From Epichloe hybrida (Eukaryota; Ascomycota; Sordariomycetes; Hypocreales; Clavicipitaceae), in NCBI GenBank assembly GCA_019022495.1, contig JAFEKR010000012.1, positions 124,001 to 188,000 of the forward strand: a stretch of DNA of 64,000 nucleotides, read 5' to 3'. The notes under the pieces are model-generated. The model was not told the origin of the DNA. It searched no databases and saw only the letters and a program-made list of their open reading frames with translations. Made by a program: the position numbers and the translations under genes. Shown here in pieces: positions 55,546 to 64,000 of the stretch (position 1 is its first letter; each line of letters starts with the position of its first letter).

Positions 55546-57603
55546 TGGGTAAACGGACCACCAGGTGGGCCCTTGGTCCCAATCTAACGCCGGTAATGGG
55601 ATCACGAGGACATCAGGGAATGTAAAGAAAAGTCACCAGATGGCGTTTTTCCGTCCCGTCAACTTGTAGTCCGTAGCTCTGAAGTCCGTAATCCGTACTC
55701 GGTCCGCATTGACGAGATTTTATGCCCTTTCCAGATGTGCAATACCTGCCGTAGGTGCGTGTGTCTAACGAAGTACCTGGGTAGGTACTAGGGACATCCC
55801 TGTGCATTGGGTCACGATGCTTGGATTCAATGCCACTTTCGGCACGCCCACTCGGTAGAGACACTTTTTACGTACAAGGAGGACACTCGGTTCGATGGCT
55901 CATCAAGCACCTCATCATCGCGTTTCGCACGTAACTTGGGAGCCCCCACTGGCCAAGCGGCCAGCATGGCATTTGCAGTTTTTACTTTTAATTTTTTTAT
56001 GGACGGTGAGGTAGGTGCCGTAATAAGTACCACGTTGGCTGGACTTGGCAATGCAAGTCAACCGTTTCATTCGGGATCCAGTGTTCTCAATGTTTGCTGC
56101 TGGTTGAAACCCACACATATTACGGAGTATTTAATGGTGTTTTCTTATTAGTTTCTTCTATAGTAACTCCGCAGTCCGCACAAAGCTTTGAATGGAAGAT
56201 TTCTTATCCGCCGCCAACATCCCGACATAACAACCATCTGAGACGTCTTATTATTACTACGGGTAAAGGATTACTGGGGATGCTATTCACAGTGGGTGTA
56301 CGTACATACATGCTGTGCTACGTCGGCAAGTGATCGCCGGGACTTCATACACCCACGCACCCACTCCATACATGACAATAAACCATACTCCGTACATGCG
56401 TTCAATCATCGATTTATTATGTAACGGAGTATTGATTCCAGAGATGCCCGCCAAGCCTGATCGTGCTGCATGCGTGCTGCAGCTGATGATGCATCGCATC
56501 AAGCCCACCAAACCAGACGGGTTTCATGTACAGCCTGAAGTGTGACGGTGCGCAACCTGGTCAGACTGGCTGGTTACTGATGCCGGTATTTTTGTCACTC
56601 AAAGACAACCCTTTCATTATTCATTCTTCTTCATCTCACCTCCGACACCCAGTTGTCGAAAAGGCTCCCACTGGTAATAGCGGCAAAAACCCCCCCTTCC
56701 CCCCCCTTTCAGTCCCGGGGCCCAAGGTCAGCATAACCTGGCCAGCGTTTCGGCGAAAAGCAAATGGTCACGATGCCCTCATCTCGAGCCGTCAGGTGGC
56801 CGCCCCCTTTACCCGGGCGACTCCCTGCACTCGAACTCAAGAGCGGTAGAACGAGTGACCTACTAGCAGTCGGGAATACTAGTCTCTGCGTCAGCAATTT
56901 CCTCACATTCAGAGATCCACGTGGGCAATTGACAAAAGTATTCCTGCCCGCCGATGCCCTGCCACAGTTGTGAGCTGGCCCAAGAAAGAAAGACAGATTC
57001 GGCGTCCCCTGATATCACAGTAGTGCTTCATTTGCATGTCCACTGGTTCCAGTACTCAGCAACTCCGACTTCACCATCGGCTGATAGCAGTCGGTGCCAC
57101 TTCTCACTCAGAGCAGCTTGTGACAAAAGACAACCACATCTACTCCTGTTACTAATGCTCAATGGTCTACATATCGCATGACTCCAGGATCCCGCTTGTC
57201 AAGCTGCAGGCCCGGCCAATGCCAGCAAAATGCTGCGTCATTGTCAAAGTGTCCTGCGATAACTCATCTTCTCGGAAGTAGCCCTCGGTCCATTTTCAGC
57301 TTTCAAGAGCCTCGATGGTCTCTGCATGCGACCCCAACGTGAGGAAGTCAAGGCCCACCGTGGAGGCAGGAAGTGAAGAGCCAAACAAGTTCTAGTTTTG
57401 GACCAAGCTGATCTATCGGGTAGGGTTGGGTTGATTGCATTGCATCAGACGTGAATATTGTCTAATGCTTGCTCCATGGCAGATGCGGCGCAGGTACGAC
57501 GATTCATGCGGTTGTCATTGTCTTCGTTCCCGGACTTGAAACGGAGCGTTTTAATGTGATTTGCTGGGGAGAACAGAGATGACACTTGCATGATAATCGT
57601 CTC

Positions 57604-58007
57604 TCATACTTCATTCCAGCGAAGATCGAGTCGTAAAACTGTCCCAGTGTGTGATCTCTGCTGCTTGACGGCGAGACTGGGGTTGTAGGGATACAAAATT
57701 GTGCCATGTCGTCCTGAAATCTGCTTGACGTATGTCTGAGATGCATGTGGCCGTGCAACGAAGGGGTTTCCATGGTGGCTTTCACTTGGGATATCACTCA
57801 AACGTATTGTATCCATCATACAGTTCAGCTCGTCGGCAAAGTTTTGTATCTCGTGGCGTGGGCCACGTCCAATCTCTGAACTTTGTCAAGCACTTCGTCA
57901 GTCAGGGTGCTGCGATGGAGCGCGTAGTTCTGTACTCGGTGTTTGGTGTTGTAGAGGAAACCACGGAAGTACCCTCTGTATAGAAAAAAATGACACATAG
58001 AATGCAA
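57604..58007 (-). pseudogene. Possible coding remnant, unknown
   Basis: Two overlapping - strand frames have C/G-rich third positions and protein-like composition. One is 58007-57825 (contains RSTLTDEVLDKVQRLDVAHA) and the other about 57890-57604 (contains FADELNCMMDTIRLSDIPSE). They could be two exons or a frameshifted remnant. I recognise no family and found no good splice pair. Confidence 0.2.
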
Positions 58008-58240
58008 CCTCGAGTAGTTTTGCTCGCGTCGGAGCAGCGGCTTGCGGCCCTACCTCACCACTCAATTGGTCAGGCCCGCTCCACTGACAAAAACCACTAC
58101 GTCACAATTTTCACCAATTTCACGTTCGCCCGACATTACCCACACCCACCCAGCTCAGCTCAGCGACTCGTGGTGTTCGAGTCGTGGCAAAATCGCCCAT
58201 CATCTTCACCAGTGCACCCACCACGCATCTCCAAAGCCCA

Positions 58241-59413
58241 ATGCTCCGACCACGGGTAATTCGCCCCCTCGCAAGGGCATCAGCTCGCCCATCTGCGGCG
58301 TCAACAGCCTGCCGGGCCCTCATCTCCACGACCCACAGACAATCTACCCGCGCAACCCAGGACTTTGACCTGAACAGGCTGAACAGCAAGCGCCGCGACT
58401 ATGAGCAGAATCGCACCGCTTTCCTCGCCGCCGGTGCCATTGCTGGTATCGTCTCCTTCATCTATACTGCGTGGAAGCTGAAGAAGGTGCTCAGCGCGCA
58501 GACCGAAAAGAACAAGATTGCCGTGAAATGCGACGCACCAATCCCTACCGAACCGTTTAGAACCGAGGCCGGTGAGAAGCGCAAGGTTGTGGTCCACGAT
58601 GAAGATGGTCGCGAGATTGTCCCCACTGGAAACAGTGTGGTTCCGGCGTTTCCTAGGACCATGCATATCGACCTAGGTCCTGGCCCCGAGGCCGAGGGGT
58701 CGGCAAACGCACCCATCGCTGCCTCGATTACCAACAACGCCGGCACCGAATTCACCCTTGTTGGACTAGGCATGAGGACCGTCACATTCATCGGTATTCA
58801 AGTATATCTAGTAGGGTTCTACGTGGCCACGCAAGATGTCGAGCGTCTCCAGCACTACCTCGTGAAGAAGATTAATCCCTTGGCGACAACGCTCATCCCC
58901 ACTGAGAAGGACGCTCTTCGCAAGGCTCTGCGCGATGCTTCCGAGGGAGAACAGACCTGGGACTCCATTTTGCGGCAAGCCGGATGCCGCAGCGCCTTCC
59001 GAATCGTTCCTGTTCGCGACACCGACTTCCACCACCTCCGTGATGGCTTTGTCCGTGCTATTCAGGCCCGATCAGGCCGCGACAAGACATTCAATGACGA
59101 GGCTTTTGGCACGGCTATGAAGGACTTCAAGGCCTGCTTCAACCGGGGACAGGTTCCCAAGAAGAAGGAGCTGTTGTTGAGCCGAGACGCCCGCGGCAAG
59201 CTTGCCATCATGTATGGCGAAGGAGACCTCAAGACCAGGGCTCCCAGGAGTCTGATGGGTACCATCTCCGATGAGAGGCTATCTAGACTATTATGGCTCA
59301 ACTATTTGGCTGGAAGTAAGGTCGCTTCCGAGGGGGCCAGAGAGAACATTATTGAAGGAATCATGGAGTTTGTAGAGCGGCCCGTCGGCACCGTAGCCAC
59401 CCAGGTAGTGTGA
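58241..59413 (+). CDS. AIM18: AIM18/AIM46-like mitochondrial protein, chalcone-isomerase fold
   Basis: Single exon, 390 aa. The start was chosen at the ATG opening a typical mitochondrial presequence (MLRPRVIRPLARASARPSAAS) rather than an ATG 57 bp upstream. A membrane segment follows near 63-82 (AFLAAGAIAGIVSFIYTAW). The C-terminal half is chalcone-isomerase-like: TLVGLGMRTVTFIGIQVYLVGFYVA, then FRIVPVRDTDFHHLRDGFVRAIQAR, and a C-terminal LNYLAGSKVASEGARENIIEGIMEFVERP. Yeast Aim18 and Aim46 are inner-membrane or matrix proteins of this fold without isomerase activity; their role is not settled. Downstream it converges on the glutaredoxin gene. Confidence 0.88.
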   Translation: MLRPRVIRPLARASARPSAASTACRALISTTHRQSTRATQDFDLNRLNSKRRDYEQNRTAFLAAGAIAGIVSFIYTAWKLKKVLSAQTEKNKIAVKCDAPIPTEPFRTEAGEKRKVVVHDEDGREIVPTGNSVVPAFPRTMHIDLGPGPEAEGSANAPIAASITNNAGTEFTLVGLGMRTVTFIGIQVYLVGFYVATQDVERLQHYLVKKINPLATTLIPTEKDALRKALRDASEGEQTWDSILRQAGCRSAFRIVPVRDTDFHHLRDGFVRAIQARSGRDKTFNDEAFGTAMKDFKACFNRGQVPKKKELLLSRDARGKLAIMYGEGDLKTRAPRSLMGTISDERLSRLLWLNYLAGSKVASEGARENIIEGIMEFVERPVGTVATQVV

Positions 59414-59733
59414 AGTCAATATATTCGAGCTGAACAAGTAAGGGCAACTATTGTATACTAAAATCAATTTTACAATCATGTGCAATTTGCACTTCAATGA
59501 CAAATGGCGTGTTCTGAAGAGCTCTCGGCAGCTTATTTGTTTCCTGAAGCACTCTTGAGTACTTCTGTCTTTGATTTTGGCAAGTAAAAGAGTTCACTGC
59601 TACCCGTTTCTATGCTTTCTGCATCTATCAAAGTCGTGCTCTGGACAGAGTGGAAACACATCGTGAATCAGCCAACTCATTGTACAAAAGATTGTGGTCG
59701 ATCGAAAATAAAAATGCAAACTAGAGCATCGTC
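59414..59733. other. Convergent spacer, AIM18-like and glutaredoxin 3' ends
   Basis: 320 bp, no gene seen; both transcripts must terminate here. Confidence 0.5.
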
Positions 59734-60337
<604 letters not shown>

Positions 60338-61280
60338 GGGAAAGGGAGATGCGAGGGCTAAGCTCTTTCTACTGCGGGAACTATGGACTGGAATTTATAC
60401 CTCTCCTTCATGCGGGAGTGTCCGGGGATAGAGCGGGGGTGACTTGTCGACGTCAAAAGAAGATTTGTCAATGGGGTGAATGGAATCCATGGACTATGAT
60501 GCAATGGACTAGATAGACCCTTTGAGTAAAGCACCAAAACAGGTGACGCGAGATTTGCTGATCTGAGGGTATGTACAGGTACTTATTTCGGCTGGGAGTG
60601 CGCCCGAGACAGTGGGGATTTTTTTTAGCGTTGCTACATTAGATAATAATTGACGCTCAATGTGATTCCCTAGTACTTTCTCAATCTTGTGTGGAACGAT
60701 AATTTCAGTCCTTCTTTCCTGAATCTCTTCATTGGTAAAATAGGAAAAAATAAACTACCATGTAGAGATATCCAATATCAATGTGCTTGGAGTTGATGCT
60801 GCTGTGCAGGGTAGCATCACAAATACAAGTTGATTCTTGAGTCAATGCTTCAGCAAAGTGAGGATCCTACTGCAACAAAACACTTTTTCATTTATTGACA
60901 AGTCGAAAGCTGTTATTCGAGAATTATTTACTTCATTACCGAACGAGTCGCATTCATTGCTCACTGAATTTTGAATGTCGTCCAGCCTTTTTTTAGCCAA
61001 CTTGCGTCATCACCTGACTTGGACGCCCCCCCTTAGGTCTGATTTTCTCGGCCCAAGGTGACGACAGCATCTCCTCGATAGCAACCCGCTTTAGGGACTA
61101 GCACAACATATCGTGCGATACCCTCCCAGTCAACGATTAGGCGAACGACACTCATTGGCGCACTCCATCTCATTTCGGCAGGACAGCCCAGATTCATTCA
61201 ACTCGAAAGTCGCCTTGCGCAACCCATCACGAACTGACGAACCGCACACCTCAGTCGTCATTGTCGCCTCGAAATATTGA
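60338..61280. promoter_or_regulatory. Divergent promoter of glutaredoxin and the BAG gene
   Basis: 940 bp with no recognisable coding sequence. There is no ATG between about 60979 and 61595 on the + strand, which matters for the BAG gene start. Confidence 0.5.
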
Positions 61281-62468
61281 CGCGCTTCTCTCGACCATCA
61301 CCAAACGCTGCGATATAGCCCCCTCCCCGACCTCGATACGTATTATCTGTCGCAGAGCAAGGAGGTGTCCTGTTCAGGGTCACCCTCGCCACCCGACGAC
61401 AAGGTGGATTCCAGCCAGCCCATCGCGACGGCATACTCTGGTGCCCTCCAGAATCTGACTTCGTACCTCAACGGCACGTTGGCCAATCTCGGTACCGCTT
61501 TCCAGGAATCGAACGAGTACATCTCCGAGACACTAGGTGTTCCACCGACTCTTGTCTACAGCAGCCTTGCTGCTCTCGTTGCCCTACCTCTGACCATGTC
61601 ACGATATGGCTGGTCTCTCAATCGCGAGCAGAGCTCTCCCTATAGCTCCATGACTGGCAGTATCCCCGCCGTGACGGACGAGGACTTCAGTTACATTACG
61701 TCACACGATTTAGAGGACCCTTCTTTCCTCGGAACGAGATCAGGAGCAGGAGGCCCTCCCGCAGAAGATGATGTGCTCATCATAAAGAACAAGGGAGTCA
61801 CTTATCCAGCACATTTCCCAGCATATTCAATCGGAGATGGAAAGCTACGTGTTAAAGATGTCCGCGAGCGCGTAGGGTTGATGATGGAACTGTCTGAACG
61901 AGCCGCTCGTCGCATTAAGTTGTTGTACAAGGGCCGACAACTAAAGGAGCCTGCCGCTCCCGTTCGAGATTACGGCATCAAGAACAAGAGCGAGCTCATG
62001 GCGGTTCTTGCAGACATTGGGGACGAAAGTAGCCCGTCCGATGAAGAGATGGTCATTGTCGACGAAAGTCAAGCGGCTCGCCCCAAAAAGAGAAAGAACA
62101 AGAAGAAGAGAGGTAAGAGCAAAGGCGATGGTGAATCGGCCAGCAGTCCTCGCGACAGTACATCCAACATCGATGGAAATTCGCCAACTCCATGTGCAGG
62201 CCCCATGAAGCGACTCGACGAGCTTTCAACTGAATTCTCCACCGAGCTACATCCTCTGTGCAACGCCTACATTGCCGCGCCACCCTCGGACCCGAAGAAG
62301 CGCGACGAGGAGCACCGTAAGCTTTCGGAAACCGTGCTTCAGAACGTGCTGCTGAAACTAGATGAAGTCGATACTGAAGGCGTCGCAGAAGTGAGAGCGG
62401 CAAGAAAAGAGCTGGTAAGAAGGGTTCAGGAAGTTCTTAAAGCTTTGGATGCAGCCAAAGCTAGTTAA
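61281..62468 (+). CDS. BAG-domain co-chaperone with ubiquitin-like domain, 5' end uncertain
   Basis: The frame is open from 61281 to the stop at 62466, but its first ATG is at 61596 (MSRYGW). The 230-odd bases before that ATG read as good protein, with C/G-rich third positions: YSGALQNLTSYLNGTLANLG, then a probable membrane span VPPTLVYSSLAALVALPLTM. The true start must be a non-ATG codon (in-frame CTG at 61308 and 61347) or an upstream exon spliced to an acceptor such as the CAG at 61353-61355. A ubiquitin-like domain (KLRVKDVRERVGLMM...IKLLYKGRQLK), a lysine-rich linker (KKRKNKKKRGK) and a C-terminal BAG domain follow. BAG proteins bind Hsp70 ATPase domains and act as nucleotide-exchange factors. 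The membrane anchor recalls yeast Snl1. Confidence 0.8.
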   Translation, partial: RASLDHHQTLRYSPLPDLDTYYLSQSKEVSCSGSPSPPDDKVDSSQPIATAYSGALQNLTSYLNGTLANLGTAFQESNEYISETLGVPPTLVYSSLAALVALPLTMSRYGWSLNREQSSPYSSMTGSIPAVTDEDFSYITSHDLEDPSFLGTRSGAGGPPAEDDVLIIKNKGVTYPAHFPAYSIGDGKLRVKDVRERVGLMMELSERAARRIKLLYKGRQLKEPAAPVRDYGIKNKSELMAVLADIGDESSPSDEEMVIVDESQAARPKKRKNKKKRGKSKGDGESASSPRDSTSNIDGNSPTPCAGPMKRLDELSTEFSTELHPLCNAYIAAPPSDPKKRDEEHRKLSETVLQNVLLKLDEVDTEGVAEVRAARKELVRRVQEVLKALDAAKAS

Positions 62469-63304
62469 AGTGCAGACGGCTACCTCGGGGCAATTTCTCC
62501 ACCACGCAAGGACAAGAGACATACAGGGTTAGATTCGGTTTCCTACATCCTACCTCAAGGGCAAGTTGCATGACAATCGGGAGCACCACGAGAATAACAA
62601 CGCCCCGATGCGGATCATGTGGCAGAATTGCAATTGCAAAGCATCTGCAATCTAGCGTTGTTTGGGTTAATAAGATAGACCACTGGATTATTCGTGACGA
62701 TGCCTCCTCGATGAATTTCTAGCCGAATTAGCCTTCTCAAACCAGGATACCTCTATACATTCTTCCCACCAGACATTTACCTTGTCCCGGGATGAATACT
62801 CTTTGACCGCGGCGTTTAGCAGAATGCCGTGGAATGCCGCCGTCTATGCCTCGTTTTGTAAGGCCCTTGCAGCAACTCTGGTCCCAAAGAGTATGTCACT
62901 GCACACAACGTCAAGGCTTTGCCTGGTAGCGGGGCAGGACCAGGTGCGTGCACAAAATGCAGTTATCCGGCGAAACTCCGGCAAGCGCACAGTAGGTCTC
63001 GCAGCCCTAAGCCAATATATCACCTGTGAGCAGCGTTCGCTTGCCCCGAAAACCCACTTAGCCCCTTCAGGCTAGCGGACTTGTTCCAAAGGCACAACGA
63101 GCCCTCAAGCGGAACCTGGATTTTTCTCGCCGTCAATCACTATCGCGACCACTTCATCAACATCCTCGCCAAGGGACGACTAACCCCAGCAGCACACTAG
63201 CAGATTCTCGCCGGTCAGGTTGGAGGATTTGTGTGTCTTCGACGTCGTCTGAGTAGTCGCCTACCTTTGTTTCCTCTCCATCAGAATAAAAGAGAGCCGA
63301 TACG
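62469..63304. promoter_or_regulatory. 3' end of BAG gene and promoter of the uL13 gene
   Basis: 835 bp without a recognisable gene. The final 200 bp must contain the ribosomal-protein promoter; no specific element is identified with confidence. Confidence 0.5.
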
Positions 63305-64000
63305 ATGTCGTCGTCATTCGAGCCGGTTGTGAGTAAAACCATGGTCAATACTCTTGAGCTTCATCATAGCACCGAAAATTCTGGGAAGTGCAGAAGAGAG
63401 AAAACACGGGCGAAAGAAGGCTTGCGCGGGCACATTGGAATGGATCAAGGAAACCATCATCGAAGTGGGAATCTTATACCTTGTGCCTGCTGCATTGCCA
63501 GCTTGCCCATGCCGAGCTTTCATCAAGGGCACTTCACAGGATAGCCAGATTTGCGAGGACAGTTATGATAAGGTTTCGGTGGCTAATGAAGCAATCCAGG
63601 TTGTCGTCGACGGCAAGGGTCACTTGCTGGGCCGTCTTGCCAGTATCGTCGCCAAGCAGCTCCTCAACGGCCAAAAGGTTGTCGTTGTTCGCTGCGAGGC
63701 TCTCAACATCTCCGGCGAGTTCTTCCGCTCTAAGCGTACGTTTTAATATATATCCTCAAGTTTCCCCAACGTCATCTCCAGATGATGCGAACCGCCAAAC
63801 CCTGACAGAGAACTGACATCGCACAGTCAAGTACCACGCCTACCTGCGAAAGATGACCCGATACAACCCCACCCGTGGTGGTGAGTTTCTCCTTGTCTCT
63901 TCCTGAATGCCGCAGTCCGATTCATATTAACGCCCCAATCAAGGACCCTTCCACTTCCGCGCCCCCTCTCGAATCTTCTACAAGGCAGTCCGTGGCATGA
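63305..64000 (+). CDS. RPL16: 60S ribosomal protein uL13 (L16/L13a), 5' part
   Basis: Exons 63305-63328, 63600-63735, 63827-63880 and 63954 onward; the gene is cut by the window end. The 24-base first exon encodes MSSSFEPV. Spliced product continues [75 protein letters not shown], an essentially complete match to the conserved uL13 N-terminus. Intron 1 is long (271 bp), as is common for the first intron of fungal ribosomal protein genes. Intron 3 ends in AAG (ATCAAG), which is certain from the protein sequence. Confidence 0.97.

Larger units (their letters stand above)
52691..58240. other. Gene-poor region between the repeat island and the AIM18-like gene
   Basis: About 5.5 kb with normal base composition and no convincing gene. 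It contains several short tandem repeats, seven or more TACGGAGTA-type motifs and near copies (exact at 52804, 55361, 55368, 56121 and 56386), and a possible coding remnant near 57600-58000 on the - strand. Confidence 0.5.

Noticed and set aside
56700..56860. A tRNA-like segment around CTCGAACTC near 56830
   Set aside because: No matching A box at the right distance and no cloverleaf stems could be drawn.
63329..63599. An intronic snoRNA in the first intron of the uL13 gene, as in animal RPL13A
   Set aside because: No convincing paired box C (RTGATGA) and box D (CTGA) was found on the + strand; only a weak ATGATAA near the end.
63736..63826. A box C/D RNA in intron 2 (ATGATGC followed by CTGA)
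   Set aside because: The two boxes are only about 20 bases apart, too close for a snoRNA; CTGAC here is probably the branch point.

Overview
The window is nuclear DNA from a filamentous ascomycete, most likely a Sordariomycete of the Hypocreales. Introns are short (45-100 bp, one of 271 bp) with GTRNGT-type donors and CTRAC-like branch points. Coding third positions are rich in G and C. Gene content is typical of Pezizomycotina (VIB-1/XprG, CHO2, SPO7, an OSCA/RSN1-like channel, a SLATT-type protein). Repeats are AT-rich and look eroded by repeat-induced point mutation (RIP). The genus cannot be named from sequence alone. Coordinates give gene spans; exon joins are in the evidence text and were derived by hand from splice signals and reading phase.

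Layout. FOL1 (folate synthesis, +) lies at 641-2383, followed by about 5 kb of gene-poor DNA and vib-1/xprG (Ndt80-type regulator, -) at 7381-9160. About 7.3 kb without a convincing gene follows. A dense block comes next: an unknown conserved protein (16420-17899, +), an ABCF ATPase (18382-20948, +), a lipid-kinase-like protein (21197-22747, -), TRM1 (23075-25267, -), a SLATT-like membrane protein with an in-frame TAG (25955-26767, +), a GT31-like glycosyltransferase (27530-29149, +) and a GH16 glucanase-like protein (29437-30492, -). A 660-bp inverted-repeat transposon and AT-rich repeats fill 30.7-32.0 kb. Then SPO7 (-) and an ABHD5/CLD1-like lipase (+) share a divergent promoter, followed by an OSCA/CSC1-like channel (-), a CYSTM protein (-), eIF3g (+) and CHO2 (+).

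From 48.6 to 52.7 kb there is an AT-rich repeat island with a 21-bp minisatellite and a decayed Ty3/gypsy element. About 5.5 kb of gene-poor DNA follows. The right end holds an AIM18/chalcone-isomerase-like protein (+), a dithiol glutaredoxin (-), a BAG-domain co-chaperone (+) and the 5' part of the uL13 ribosomal protein gene (+), cut by the window edge.

This is mainly a housekeeping neighbourhood, with no secondary-metabolite cluster. Several genes act on membrane lipids (lipid kinase-like, SPO7, ABHD5/CLD1-like, CHO2), but they are interspersed with unrelated genes. The observations most worth checking are: a 9-bp motif (TACGGAGTA or its complement) enriched only in intergenic DNA; a BAG gene whose coding frame extends well upstream of its first ATG; an in-frame stop in a SLATT gene; four AAG 3' splice sites, three in one gene; two genes with paired start codons for mitochondrial and other isoforms; and the transposon remnants.
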